DNA from: DATBFX01 sp036558305
GTDB taxonomy: Bacteria; Chloroflexota; Chloroflexia; Thermomicrobiales; UBA6265
Direction: 5' to 3'
DNA length: 46,028 nt
Assembly: GCA_036558305.1 (NCBI GenBank)
Contig: DATBFX010000208.1
Span: 1 to 46,028, forward strand
Of the stretch, positions 16,749 through 25,042 are shown in pieces. The stretch's first letter is position 1; every line of letters starts with the position of its first letter. A model generated the notes under the pieces. It was given only the letters and a program-made list of their open reading frames with translations. It was not told the DNA's origin and ran no database searches. Made by a program: the position numbers and the translations under genes.

Positions 16749-17160
16749 GGAGGACCTCGTCCGAAGGGACCGGATCACGTAGCGCAGGGACCGCGGCAGG
16801 CGCGCTTCCTCCGCCCGGCGCGATCGGCTGCACCAAATGCGGACGGAGCGCTTCCGGCGAGCGCCATACCAGCGGCGGCCCGAATCTGCTCGCTTCGGCG
16901 CTGCACGTCTGGCAGTAGACGAGGCTGTACCCTTCCCAGTCCGCCCATGCTTCCAGTTCGTCCCGTTCTTCCGCGCAGGCCCAGGCATGGACGGGCGGCG
17001 CGGCCGGCGGCGGCGCTCCCGTGAAAAGTTCCACGCAGGACGCGTCGTGGAGGCACTGAGACGCGCCACCGGGGCGTGAGCGAACGACCACGACGAATCC
17101 GTTGGGGTGGCGCGACGCCCAAAGAGCGCCGGCCTGATCTGGGGCGAGGAAGACGTGCAC
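16735..17160 (-). CDS. Hypothetical protein with a CxxC pair (141 residues)
   Basis: GTG 17160 has AGAAGGG upstream at good spacing and is preferred to the far upstream start of the open frame. The protein begins VHVFLAPDQAGALWASRHPN, has cysteines at CLHDASC, and a YCQTCSAEASRFG segment that could bind a metal or form a disulfide; Trp and acidic residues are frequent (ELEAWADWEGYS). The C-terminal 30 residues are disordered. I do not recognise the family. It overlaps the start of the broken glycosyltransferase. Confidence 0.55.
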   Translation of the reverse strand: MHVFLAPDQAGALWASRHPNGFVVVVRSRPGGASQCLHDASCVELFTGAPPPAAPPVHAWACAEERDELEAWADWEGYSLVYCQTCSAEASRFGPPLVWRSPEALRPHLVQPIAPGGGSAPAAVPALRDPVPSDEVLHADS

Positions 17161-17573
17161 CCGGGTCCCTTCTGCGGCAGTCACGCGACGCGAGTCGACG
17201 CGACAACGGTGCAGCGATCTCGGCGAGATGGCGGTTACCGGCTCACCGACGTGAACCGGTCCATCCCCTATTGGCCGGAGGAAGTGGCCAGGGGAACCAG
17301 AGGTCGCCGTGACGGGCGGCGGATACCGAAGATGGCACCGCATTAAGGGAGAGCAGGTCCGATGGTCCGTCGCGACCGACCAGGGCGCGCCACGTCCACT
17401 GCTGTCCGAGGCGATTCCAGTCTACACGCGTTCCGGTCGAATTTACAAGCCGCTGAACCGACGCGCTGGTCGAGGTGCCGCACCCCGCACCGGCGCCGGT
17501 AGTTGCGAGGCATTCGTTAGGATGGCATCGTCCGTAACGCTTCCTCGACGTCGACCAGAACGCTCCCGATCGT

Positions 17574-17602
17574 TTGGACAGGACGGATGCTTCTGTTACA
17601 GT
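17574..17602 (+). promoter_or_regulatory. Candidate promoter for the small-peptide / winged-helix / XRE genes
   Basis: TTGGAC (17574-17579) and TACAGT (17597-17602) are spaced by exactly 17 bases. About 108 bases follow before the 25-codon gene; this leader contains a GCCGG/CCGGC hairpin (17629-17649). The rest of the gap 17161-17573 holds no gene that I can support. Confidence 0.5.
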
Positions 17603-17709
17603 GAACCAACACGCGGCGATCGCGGTTCGCCGGTCTCCCCGAGGCCGGCTCCCCAGACACGGGGCCTGCTCAGGTGCCTTTTCTCCCCCACGCCCGTTCC
17701 GGAGGCCCC

Positions 17710-17787
17710 ATGCGCTATTTCCGCGAACATCGACTCGCCACCGCCCTGATCGCCGTCGCGATCATCGTTTACCTCGTTATCCGTTGA
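17710..17787 (+). CDS. 25-residue single-helix membrane peptide
   Basis: ATG 17710 has a strong GGAGG site four bases upstream. The sequence starts MRYFREHRLATALIA, continues with VAIIVYLVIR and ends with TGA. It has a basic N-terminus followed by an uninterrupted 16-residue hydrophobic segment, as in small bacterial membrane peptides (type I toxins, transporter regulators). The upstream promoter-like element and structured leader fit an expressed gene. I do not recognise a family. Confidence 0.55.
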   Translation: MRYFREHRLATALIAVAIIVYLVIR

Positions 17788-17869
17788 GCACGGGTCCGCA
17801 CGCGCGCGATGCCGCAGCGGTGCCCTTCGACCCGGCCAAGCCCGCCCGCCCGATCGCACGAGGGTGACG

Positions 17870-18142
17870 ATGGGCAGATCGCGCGTCCATCCGAGCAACG
17901 TGGGTACGCCGGAGACCCGGGAAGCGGTCCGCACGCAGATCGTCCAACATGGACACACCTCCAGCCGGACGATCGCGGCCGAACTCGACCTTCCGCACCC
18001 GACGGTGGTGCGGGTGCTGCAGCGCTTCGCGGCGATCGGCGCCTTGGCCGTCGAAGGCCCGATCGAGATGGACGGGCCGGTCGAGGTCGTGCCGGGCAGT
18101 CTGTCCGCACGGTTCCGCAACCTCTCGGCGCCGCTGTGGTGA
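17870..18142 (+). CDS. Winged-helix DNA-binding protein (MarR/ArsR-like fold, 90 residues)
   Basis: ATG 17870 follows GAGGGTG by a few bases; a GTG at 17864 is in frame but would sit on top of that site. Residues 15-60 form a winged helix: TREAVRTQIVQHGHTSSRTI, AAELDLPHPTVVRVLQRFAA, then IGALAVEG as the wing. The C-terminus is short. It probably is a local transcription regulator; it precedes an XRE gene on the same strand. Confidence 0.7.
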   Translation: MGRSRVHPSNVGTPETREAVRTQIVQHGHTSSRTIAAELDLPHPTVVRVLQRFAAIGALAVEGPIEMDGPVEVVPGSLSARFRNLSAPLW

Positions 18143-18226
18143 GGGTCGCGGCGCCCGTACGGCGGTCACGGCGGTGGTTCTGGAAGCGCGAGGCTGCGGC
18201 CGGCGAGGCTCGCGGGAGGGAGACCT

Positions 18227-18436
18227 GTGAGGATACGCGGCCAACGGCTTCAGGACGCCCGTGTCGCAAAGGGGATGACCGCGGGCGACCTCGCGGCGCG
18301 GTCGCGGATCGACGCGGAGACGATCGCCTCGCTGGAATCCGGGCGGCAGGAGGTGTCGCTCGGCACGGTTCGGAAACTCGCCGACGCGCTCGGCGTTGCG
18401 GTCGAGGACCTGGTCTTGTGGGGGGACGAGGCATAA
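18227..18436 (+). CDS. XRE-family helix-turn-helix regulator (69 residues)
   Basis: GTG 18227 lies behind GGGAGGGAGACCT. Nearly the whole protein is one Cro/CI-type HTH: LQDARVAKGMTAGDLAARSR, IDAETIASLESGRQEVS, LGTVRKLADALGVAVEDLVL. It is the second XRE protein in this island. It converges with the DppC gene of operon 2; 52 bases separate them. Confidence 0.85.
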   Translation: MRIRGQRLQDARVAKGMTAGDLAARSRIDAETIASLESGRQEVSLGTVRKLADALGVAVEDLVLWGDEA

Positions 18437-18488
18437 AGACGGCGACCGCTTGTTAGCGATCGGTTGTGCGATCGGCGGACCGATGCGG

Positions 18489-19430
18489 TCAGTCGCTCAG
18501 GCGGGGATCGAGGGCGTCGCGGAGACCGATGCCGACGAGGTAGAGGCAGAGAGCGCTGATGTAGATCATGAAGCCGGGAATAAAGACGTTGAGCCAGTTG
18601 GTGCGGTAGAACCGCTGGGCCTCGTTCAGCATATTGCCCCAGGAGGGGGTCGGGACCTGCACGCCGAGACCGAGGAAGCTGATGATCGCCTCGGTCAGGA
18701 TGACGCCGGGGATCGCCAGCGACGCCTGGACGAGCAAGATGGGGGTGACGTTGGGGAGCAGGTGACGCAGGATGATCGAACGCGAGGGTACGCCGACGAC
18801 GCGCGCCGCCTCGATGTACTCGCGACCGCGATGCGCGAGGACCTCGCCCCGGATCAGCCGGGCGTCGCCCGGCCAAAAGATGGCGCCGATGATCAGTGCC
18901 AGCATGACGACGCCGGGCGAGTAGAGGGTGGCGATGAGGATCAGGAGCGGCAAGGTCGGGATCGAGAGGAGGACGTCGACCAAGCGCATGATGATCGAGT
19001 CGATCCACTTGCCGTAGTAACCGGATACGATGCCGAACCCGAGACCGAAACCGAGTTCGGAGAGCGTCGCGAAGGCGGCGACCAGGAGCGAGACGCGGCC
19101 GCCGTAGGCGAGGCGGGTCAAGATGTCGCGCCCATTGCCGTCGCTGCCGAGCAGGTACCCCTTCTCGCCCGGCGAGGCCAGTTTGTCGTGCAGGTGGTTT
19201 TCGGAATAGGTGAAGCCGGTCGCTTTCGACACCAGCGGAGCACAGAGAGCGAAGACAACGATGAGGACGACGATCACGAGCGAGGCGACCGCGAGGTGGT
19301 CGGCGCGGAACCGACGCCACGCCCGCCGGTAGATACCGGGCGTGGCGCGGACCACGGCGCGGTCGAGTCGCCCGGTCTCGCCGGTCGCTACCTCTTGCTG
19401 ATGGCCGACGGCCGGCGCCCGCGTGTTCAC
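18489..19430 (-). CDS. Oligopeptide-type ABC permease DppC, operon 2
   Basis: A 313-residue permease. GTG 19430 overlaps the dppB stop as GTGA, and the same arrangement occurs in operon 3. The first 45 residues are a cytoplasmic tail, then a helix (LAVASLVIVVLIVVFALCAP), the LLGSDGNGRDILTRLAYGGR signature, an EAA loop (GREYIEAARVVGVPSRSIIL followed by RHLLPN) and a GIGLRDALDPRLSD end. It would form the import channel with DppB. Confidence 0.95.
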   Translation of the reverse strand: MNTRAPAVGHQQEVATGETGRLDRAVVRATPGIYRRAWRRFRADHLAVASLVIVVLIVVFALCAPLVSKATGFTYSENHLHDKLASPGEKGYLLGSDGNGRDILTRLAYGGRVSLLVAAFATLSELGFGLGFGIVSGYYGKWIDSIIMRLVDVLLSIPTLPLLILIATLYSPGVVMLALIIGAIFWPGDARLIRGEVLAHRGREYIEAARVVGVPSRSIILRHLLPNVTPILLVQASLAIPGVILTEAIISFLGLGVQVPTPSWGNMLNEAQRFYRTNWLNVFIPGFMIYISALCLYLVGIGLRDALDPRLSD

Positions 19431-20401
19431 CTTTGGTCCAACCGGATCCGCGGATCGAGCGCGGCGTAGGCAACGTCGGCGATGAGGTTGCCGAGCATCG
19501 TCAGCACGCTGAACATGAGGGTTGTCCCCATGATCAAGGTGTAGTCGCGCTGATCGACGGCCTGGAGGGTCAGGAGGCCGATGCCGTTCCAGGCGAAAAC
19601 CGTTTCCGTCAGGATCGCCCCGCCGAACAAGCTCGGCAGGGAGAGACCGATCAACGTCACCAGCGGCAGAAACGCGTTGCGGAAGGCGTGCCCGTAGAGG
19701 ACCGCCCGCCGCGAGAGTCCCTTGGCGCGGGCGGTGCGGACGTAGTCCTGGTGGAGGGCTTCGAGCATCGAGGAGCGGATGTAAGACGCCCAAATCCCGA
19801 TCTGGATCAGGCTGAGGGAAATCATCGGCAAAATCAGGTGCCGGATGCGATCGCCGAGACCGCCGCCGTGGCGAGCGTCGGTGATCCCGGTCGCCGGCAA
19901 CGACGGCAGACCCCATTCGTGGAACTTGAGCGAGAAGAGGATGACCAGCAACAGCGCCAGCCAGGCATTCGGGATGGCGAAGAGGGCCACGTTCGAGACG
20001 TTGGTGAGGCGGTCGAACCAGGAACGGTGGTGCGCCCCGGCATAGACACCGAGCGGGATCGCGACGAGAAGGGCGAGGATCAAGGCGCTGGTCGAGAGGA
20101 GGAGGGTGTTGGGGAGCACCGCCCAGATGCGATCGCGGACCGGGACGTTGTTGTACATCGAATGACCGAGGTCCCCCTGGAGAAGACGGCCGAGCCATTC
20201 GACGTAGCGCGCGGGCCAGGGCCGGTTCAGCCCGAGCTGTTCTTGCAGACGGGCCAGATCGGTCGGGCGGATCTTCGGGTTGGTGCGCAGATTGGTGATC
20301 GGGCTGCCGGGGATGAGATTGATCAGCGCGAACGTGAGGAAACTGACCCCGAGCAAGAGCGGGATCATCAGGAGCAGGCGGCGGATGATGAAGCGACCCA
20401 T
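19427..20401 (-). CDS. Oligopeptide-type ABC permease DppB, operon 2
   Basis: A 324-residue permease: MGRFIIRRLLLMIPLLLGVS at the start, LIPGSPITNLRTNP in place of the usual PGDP, EALHQDYVRTARAKGLSRRA plus HAFRNAFLPL as EAA loop, and an ALDPRIRL end. ATG 20401 is immediately downstream of the 7-base-repeat hairpin that separates it from the receptor gene. The stop overlaps dppC. No ATPase genes are present. Confidence 0.95.
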   Translation of the reverse strand: MGRFIIRRLLLMIPLLLGVSFLTFALINLIPGSPITNLRTNPKIRPTDLARLQEQLGLNRPWPARYVEWLGRLLQGDLGHSMYNNVPVRDRIWAVLPNTLLLSTSALILALLVAIPLGVYAGAHHRSWFDRLTNVSNVALFAIPNAWLALLLVILFSLKFHEWGLPSLPATGITDARHGGGLGDRIRHLILPMISLSLIQIGIWASYIRSSMLEALHQDYVRTARAKGLSRRAVLYGHAFRNAFLPLVTLIGLSLPSLFGGAILTETVFAWNGIGLLTLQAVDQRDYTLIMGTTLMFSVLTMLGNLIADVAYAALDPRIRLDQR

Positions 20402-20409
20402 GGCGAGGA

Positions 20410-20474
20410 CTGAGGACTGAGGACTGAGGACTGAGTGGGGTGGTCTTACTCAGTCCTCAGTCCTCAGTCCTCAG
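20410..20474. repeat. Inverted 7-base tandem repeat between receptor and dppB of operon 2
   Basis: Four tandem copies of GGACTGA (20410-20435) face an exact inverted copy (20449-20474). They give a perfect 26-base stem with a 13-base loop (TGGGGTGGTCTTA). One arm ends 9 bases after the receptor stop, the other 8 bases before the dppB ATG. The unit differs from that in operon 1. Confidence 0.95.
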
Positions 20475-20483
20475 CACTTCGTC

Positions 20484-22217
20484 CTAGGAGTCCACCCAGA
20501 GGCCGGCGTAGTACTGGTTGCGCCAGGCGCCGGGGTGGTAGTTGTGGACGTGCTCGTTCCAGGCGTCGATGCCCTTGGAGAACGCGATCAACCCGATCGG
20601 TTCGTCGTCGTTGACGATGTTCGAGGCCTGGATCAAGAGGGCACGGCGCTTGTCCTTGTCGAATTCGCGTTTCGCCTCCTGGTTGATCTGGTCGAGTTGG
20701 GGATTGCAGTACTTCATGTCGTTGAAGCCGACCTGATACTGGGCACAGCCGAAGAGCACGTCCTGGATAAAGGTCGCGTCCCAGAAAAAGCTGTACAGCG
20801 CCATCTGGAACGTGGGGTTGACGGTCGTTGCCTGGTTCAGGGCCCCCATCTCCAGCGCGTTCGGTTTCATGTCGACGCCGATCGCCTTCCAGGCGTCCTG
20901 CATGTAGGCGACGAGGGAATCAAGGGTCGGCGACCCTGCCCCGTACAGCAATTCGAACGAGAGCTCCTGGCCGTTCTTGTCGACGGTGCCGTTGCCGTTG
21001 GTGTCGGTCCAACCGGCCTGGGCCAGCAACTGCTTGGCCTTGTCGGGGTCGTAGGCGTATTTGGTCGTGACCTCCTCGGGCGCGTAGGCGTAGGAGATTT
21101 GCGGTTGCGTCCCCTGGGCGACCTCGGCGAAACCGGAGAAGATGTCCTGGACGATGGAGTCGCGGTCGAGCGCGTACATCAGCGCCTGCCGGACTTCCCG
21201 GTCCTGGAAGAGCGTGGTCGTCTCGGGATTCAGATTGAATTCGTAGTAGTTGAAACTGCGATCGGGATAGTCGGCCCACTGCAAGCCGGAGGTTCCCTTG
21301 ACCGTGTCCACCTGCTGCGGTTCGAGCCCGACCGAGTCGATCTCCCCGTTCAGGAAGGCGTTGAATTGGGCATCGCTGTCGGAGAAGATGCGGAAGATGT
21401 AGTCTTTGAGGTTCGGCTTGTCGTCGTAGTAGTCGTCGTTGCGGGTCAAGCGGACTTCCTGCCCCTGGATCCAACTGTCGAGCTTAAAGGGACCGGTGCC
21501 GACGACGCGCGAGGCATCCTGCCCGGTGCTGCCGGGATCGACCGCCCACTGGTCGTGCGGCACGTTTTCCCAGATGTGCTTCGGCAGGATGTAGACGCCC
21601 TGGAGGTCGTAGAGGAAACTGAAACGGACCTCCTTGGCGACGATCTGGATGGTGTCGTCGTCGATGACCTTCCACGAGGCGACGCCGTCGTTGAAGGCGC
21701 CGGTGTAGGTGCTCGTGGTCGCCGGATCGGCGAGGGCCTGCAAACTGAAGTCGACGTCGGCGGCGGTGAAGTCGACGCCGTCCTGCCATTTCGCGGTCTT
21801 GTTGAGGTGGAAGGTATAGGTGAGACCGTCGGCGGCGACGTCCCACGAATCGGACAGGGCGCTGGGCGCCGGTTCGCCGGTGCGGGGATCGCCGCCGAAC
21901 AGCCCTTCGTAGATGAGTTGGACGACGTTGATCGACGGCGCGGAGTTGACGAGGAGTGGATTGATCGATTGGAGGTCGCCGAGGGCGCCGACGACGTAGG
22001 TGCCCTCGGTATTCCCCGGCGGCTCGTCGTTGGCGAAGGCCGCCTTCAACTGGGCCTTGAACTCCTCGCGCGTTGGGGAATGGATCTCGTGGCCGATCCC
22101 GACCGGCGACGCCTCCGGCGAGGCATCCTGCGCCGTCGCCGCCAGCGGCATCAGCAAGCCGAAGGCGAGGGCGAGCATCGCCAGACGAACGATGGTTGTG
22201 GAGCGGAATCGAATCAT
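20484..22217 (-). CDS. Sec-exported oligopeptide-type ABC receptor (SBP family 5), operon 2
   Basis: About 577 residues from ATG 22217, which follows AAGGGGGGATCA; the open frame extends 24 codons upstream without a ribosome site. The N-terminus is a Sec signal peptide (MIRFRSTTIVRLAMLALAFG, then LLMPLAATAQDASPEA). The mature part has SINPLLVNSAPSINVVQLIY, LSDSWDVAADGLTYTFHLNK and WQDGVDFTAADVDFSLQALA, all family 5 hallmarks. A D-x-N-G-N-G-T-V-D-like loop (TDTNGNGTVDKNGQ) might bind calcium. It should deliver its ligand to the DppBC pair encoded downstream. The upstream gap 22218-22519 holds a TAGAAT box at 22362-22367 on this strand but no convincing -35. Confidence 0.93.
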   Translation of the reverse strand: MIRFRSTTIVRLAMLALAFGLLMPLAATAQDASPEASPVGIGHEIHSPTREEFKAQLKAAFANDEPPGNTEGTYVVGALGDLQSINPLLVNSAPSINVVQLIYEGLFGGDPRTGEPAPSALSDSWDVAADGLTYTFHLNKTAKWQDGVDFTAADVDFSLQALADPATTSTYTGAFNDGVASWKVIDDDTIQIVAKEVRFSFLYDLQGVYILPKHIWENVPHDQWAVDPGSTGQDASRVVGTGPFKLDSWIQGQEVRLTRNDDYYDDKPNLKDYIFRIFSDSDAQFNAFLNGEIDSVGLEPQQVDTVKGTSGLQWADYPDRSFNYYEFNLNPETTTLFQDREVRQALMYALDRDSIVQDIFSGFAEVAQGTQPQISYAYAPEEVTTKYAYDPDKAKQLLAQAGWTDTNGNGTVDKNGQELSFELLYGAGSPTLDSLVAYMQDAWKAIGVDMKPNALEMGALNQATTVNPTFQMALYSFFWDATFIQDVLFGCAQYQVGFNDMKYCNPQLDQINQEAKREFDKDKRRALLIQASNIVNDDEPIGLIAFSKGIDAWNEHVHNYHPGAWRNQYYAGLWVDS

Positions 22218-22519
22218 TGATCCCCCCTTGGGCGTAACCAACGTGGACGGCTCGGTCTTGATGTCTACCGGTGAGCGAGGAACGACCATCCGCGGGAACC
22301 GGTGCCACGACGCTGCCCGTGAGCGGTGACGACCGTTCCGCCACCCTACGTCACGGGATCGATTCTACACTTTGAAACGGCCGAGGTCGTGAGTGGGATG
22401 TGGTTTCTAGTACTTTGGTCATTAGCATTCAGTTCGAATCGACTGCCCGAATCCCAAACTCCTTCCGCCTCAGACAGCGACGACCGCCGCGGTCGTCCTG
22501 GAATGACGAACGTGGCTAT

Positions 22520-22552
22520 CCCTCAGTGTTCGCACCTCGCGAACACTGAGGG
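22520..22552 (-). terminator. Strong hairpin downstream of the Gfo/Idh gene
   Basis: A perfect 14-base stem (CCCTCAGTGTTCGC, 22520-22533, with 22539-22552) and 5-base loop lies 15 bases after the stop of the oxidoreductase gene. There is no run of U on either side, so termination may rely on the stem alone or the element may protect the 3' end. Confidence 0.6.
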
Positions 22553-22567
22553 AAGATACCACGTTGC

Positions 22568-23728
22568 CTACAGTGGCGTCGGCTTCTCCCAGGTCCCGCT
22601 GGCGGCGCTGCGTTCGACGGCGTCGAGGACGGCCTGGCAGCGGTAGCCGTCGGCGAAGGTGGGGGCGGGGCTGGTGTTGGCCTTGATGCCGTCGAGCAGA
22701 TCTTTGACGGCGTGGGTGAAGGTGTGCTCGTAGCCGATGATGTGGCCGGCGGGCCACCAGACGGCGTAGGGGTGACCGGGGGCGGTGACGTTGATGTTGC
22801 GGAACCCCTGCAATTCCGGCGGGTCGTCGGTGAAGAAGACTTCGAGTTCGTTCATCTTTTCGAGATTGAAGGAGAGGCTCCCTTTGGAACCGTTGACCTC
22901 GAACGAGTTGTAGTTGCGGCGACCGGGGGCGAGGCGGGTGGCCTCGAAGGTACCGGTAACGCCGTTTTCGAAGCGGGCGAGGAAGGTGGTGGAGTCGTCG
23001 ACGGTGACCTGGCCGCGTTCGGTGCCTTTGGTGGCGGCGAGACCGGAACCGAGACCGCTGGAGGTCTCGACGGGGCGCTCCGTGATAAAGGTGCTAAGGG
23101 TACCGATGACCTCGGCGATCGGGCCGATGACGAAGTGGGAGAGGTCGACGATGTGGGCGCCGATGTCGCCGAGGGCGCCGGTGCCGGCGTACTCCTTCTG
23201 CAGCCGCCAGACCAGCGGGAACTCGGGGTCGTTGATCCAGTCCTGGAGGTAGACGGCCCGCCAGTGGCGAATCTCGCCGAGGCGACCGGAGGCGACGAGT
23301 TGCTGGGCGAAGGTGACGGCGGGGACTTTGCGGTAGTTGAAGTTGACGACGTTGACGACGCCGGCGTCCTTCGCCGCCTGGACCATCTCGCGGGCCTCGG
23401 CGAGGCTGTTGGCGAGCGGTTTCTCGCAGAGGACGTGTTTCCCCTGGGCGAGGGCGGCCATGACGATCTCGTGGTGGGTATTGCCGATGGTCGAGACGTC
23501 GACCAGCCCGATGTCGTTGCGGGCGACGAGTTTTCGGTAGTCGGTCTCGTACCCCTCCCACCCGAGTTTGCCCGCCGCCTCCTTCACCGCACTCTCGTCC
23601 CGCCCGCAGATGGCGACCATCCGCGGCGCGGGATCGACGTCGAAGTAGTGCGTCACCTGCCGGTACGCATTCGAATGCGCCCGCCCCATGAACTTGTAGC
23701 CGACGAGTCCAATGCCGATCTCAGCCAT
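22568..23728 (-). CDS. Gfo/Idh/MocA-family NAD(P)-dependent oxidoreductase
   Basis: A 386-residue protein. The N-terminal Rossmann fold is IGIGLVGYKFMGRAHSNAYR; the EKP motif (HVLCEKPLANSLAEARE) is conserved, and NFNYRKVPAVTFAQQLV plus GTGALGDIGAHIVDLSHFVI mark the substrate domain. Members oxidise hydroxyls of sugars, inositols or acid sugars. ATG 23728 has AAAGGAGGGGG upstream. The gene follows the IolE-like gene on the same strand, separated by an inverted tandem repeat, so both probably act on one sugar or polyol. The exact substrate is unknown. Confidence 0.93.
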   Translation of the reverse strand: MAEIGIGLVGYKFMGRAHSNAYRQVTHYFDVDPAPRMVAICGRDESAVKEAAGKLGWEGYETDYRKLVARNDIGLVDVSTIGNTHHEIVMAALAQGKHVLCEKPLANSLAEAREMVQAAKDAGVVNVVNFNYRKVPAVTFAQQLVASGRLGEIRHWRAVYLQDWINDPEFPLVWRLQKEYAGTGALGDIGAHIVDLSHFVIGPIAEVIGTLSTFITERPVETSSGLGSGLAATKGTERGQVTVDDSTTFLARFENGVTGTFEATRLAPGRRNYNSFEVNGSKGSLSFNLEKMNELEVFFTDDPPELQGFRNINVTAPGHPYAVWWPAGHIIGYEHTFTHAVKDLLDGIKANTSPAPTFADGYRCQAVLDAVERSAASGTWEKPTPL

Positions 23729-23747
23729 TGCCCCCTCCTTTCGTAGG

Positions 23748-23815
23748 CGGACAGACGGACAGACGGACAGACGGAAAGGAATCGTTCTACTGTCCGTCTG
23801 TCCGTCTGTCCGTCT
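23748..23815. repeat. Inverted 8-base tandem repeat between the IolE-like and Gfo/Idh genes
   Basis: CGGACAGA units (23748-23774) face their inverse (23791-23815), giving a stem of about 25 bases. The unit is the same as in operon 1 at 8281, some 15 kb away. The right arm ends four bases before the complement of the IolE-like stop codon, and the left arm abuts the ribosome site of the Gfo/Idh gene. Confidence 0.93.
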
Positions 23816-23819
23816 CGCG

Positions 23820-24782
23820 TCATACCCACCACGCCGCGCCCGGTTTCTCGGTGATCACGGATTCTTTGAGGAACTTGACGGCTCGGTTGAAGCCTTCGTT
23901 GGTGCTCATGAGCGAGTCTTCGTGTTCGATGGAGAGGGCGCCGTCGTAGCCGGCGAGGCGGAGTTCGCTGATGAGGGCGCGCCAGAATTCGGCGCCGTGG
24001 CCGTAGCCGACGGTGCGGAAAATCCAGGAACGGTGGACCTCGTCGGTGTAGCGTTTGGTGTCGAGGACGCCGTTGCGGCGGATGTTCGGTTGGTCGAGCC
24101 AGGTGTCTTTCATGTGGACGTGGTAGATGGCATCGCCGAGTTCGCGGACGCAGACGAGGGGGTCCATGCCCTGCCAGAAGAGGTGGGAGGGGTCGAAGTT
24201 GACGCCGATGGCGTCGCCGCCGATCTCGCGCAGCCGCCAGAAGGATTCGGTGTGGTAAGCGACGAAACCGGGGTGGAGTTCGATGGCGACGCGGACGCCG
24301 TTGTCTTTGGCGAATGTGCCGGCTTCGGACCAGTAAGGGGTGACCTTCTCGTTCCACTGCCATGCGAGCAGGTCGCTGAAGTCGGTCGGCCAGGGGCAGG
24401 TGACCCAGTTGGGATACTTGGCGGTGTCGGAGTCGCCGGGGCAGCCGGAGAAGGTGATGACGGTGCCGACACCGAGTTGGGCGGCGAGGCGGACGGTGTC
24501 GCGGAAGAGGTCGTCGTGGGCGCCGGCGATCTCCTTGTTGGGGTGGAGGGGGTTACCGTGGCAGGAGAGGGCGCTGATGTCGATGCCGCGACTGGTGACG
24601 GCGTCCTTGAAACGCTTCTGGGCTTGCTTGTCGGCGAGGAGTTCCTTCGGTTTGCAGTGGGCGTCGCCGGGGTAGGCGCCGCAACCGATCTCGACCGCTT
24701 CGCAGCCAGCCTCTTTGATGTAGTCGAGGACTTCCTCGAAGGGCCGCTGTGCGAAGAGCACCGCGAAGATGCCGACCTTCAT
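23820..24782 (-). CDS. Sugar phosphate isomerase/epimerase (IolE/xylose isomerase-like TIM barrel)
   Basis: A 320-residue protein starting MKVGIFAVLFAQRPFEEVLD; ATG 24782 follows AGGGGGGAAACG. The AP-endonuclease-2 type barrel is clear: AVEIGCGAYPG, ALSCHGNPLHPNKE, VAIELHPGFVAYHTESF, NFDPSHLFWQGMDP, YHVHMKDTWLD, GALSIEHEDSLMS, giving the usual metal-binding Glu/Asp/His/Glu set. Paired with a Gfo/Idh oxidoreductase downstream, it likely isomerises or dehydrates the keto-sugar made by that enzyme, as in inositol or rare-sugar catabolism. The open frame extends to 24968 over repeat sequence; that part is not credible. Confidence 0.92.
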   Translation of the reverse strand: MKVGIFAVLFAQRPFEEVLDYIKEAGCEAVEIGCGAYPGDAHCKPKELLADKQAQKRFKDAVTSRGIDISALSCHGNPLHPNKEIAGAHDDLFRDTVRLAAQLGVGTVITFSGCPGDSDTAKYPNWVTCPWPTDFSDLLAWQWNEKVTPYWSEAGTFAKDNGVRVAIELHPGFVAYHTESFWRLREIGGDAIGVNFDPSHLFWQGMDPLVCVRELGDAIYHVHMKDTWLDQPNIRRNGVLDTKRYTDEVHRSWIFRTVGYGHGAEFWRALISELRLAGYDGALSIEHEDSLMSTNEGFNRAVKFLKESVITEKPGAAWWV

Positions 24783-24802
24783 CGTTTCCCCCCTGGTCAC
24801 GA

Positions 24803-24833
24803 GTTCCGAGCTTCGGGCTTCGAGCTTCGAGCA
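24803..24833. repeat. Degenerate CGAGCTT tandem repeat upstream of the IolE-like gene
   Basis: Four near-copies of the 7-base unit (TCCGAGCTTCGGGCTTCGAG and onward). It is the same unit as the array at 43067 and the one inside the LuxR-type gene at 27187, here without an inverted partner. Confidence 0.7.
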
Positions 24834-24891
24834 AAGGCGGGTGGTAGAGAGGCGGGATGATACCAAGGTTGGGGGTGGGTTTGCGCGTCCC

Positions 24892-25026
24892 GCCCTCACC
24901 CCCGGCCCTTCTCCCTTCCGAGGGAGAGGAGAGCTCTCCTCAGCCGCAGGCGGTGGGATTCGAAGCAACCGGCCCCGTCGGCGCGGTGCTCCCTCTTCCT
25001 CGAAAGGGGGGGTAGGGGGTGAGGGC
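24892..25026. repeat. Palindromic interspersed element with CCCTCACCCCC ends
   Basis: The ends GCCCTCACCCCC (24892-24903) and GGGGGTGAGGGC (25015-25026) are exact inverses, and further internal pairs (CTCCCTTCC/GGGAGAGG near 24910-24930; CCCTCTTCCTCG near 24992) suggest branched structure. It fills the gap between the IolE-like gene and the LPXTG-like gene. It has the look of a non-autonomous palindromic repeat; no transposase is present. Confidence 0.7.
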
Positions 25027-25042
25027 TAAAGCAGTCGTCCTC

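Noticed and set aside
17161..17573. Further protein-coding gene in the gap
   Set aside because: Short frames exist on both strands, but none combines a ribosome site with protein-like composition.
13616..18436. tRNA-bounded integrative element
   Set aside because: The small-gene island starts at tRNA-fMet, but I see no second copy of the tRNA 3' end near 18.4 kb and no integrase.
24783..24968. N-terminal extension of the IolE-like protein
   Set aside because: It is encoded by tandem and palindromic repeats; the internal ATG at 24782 has an excellent ribosome site and matches family length.
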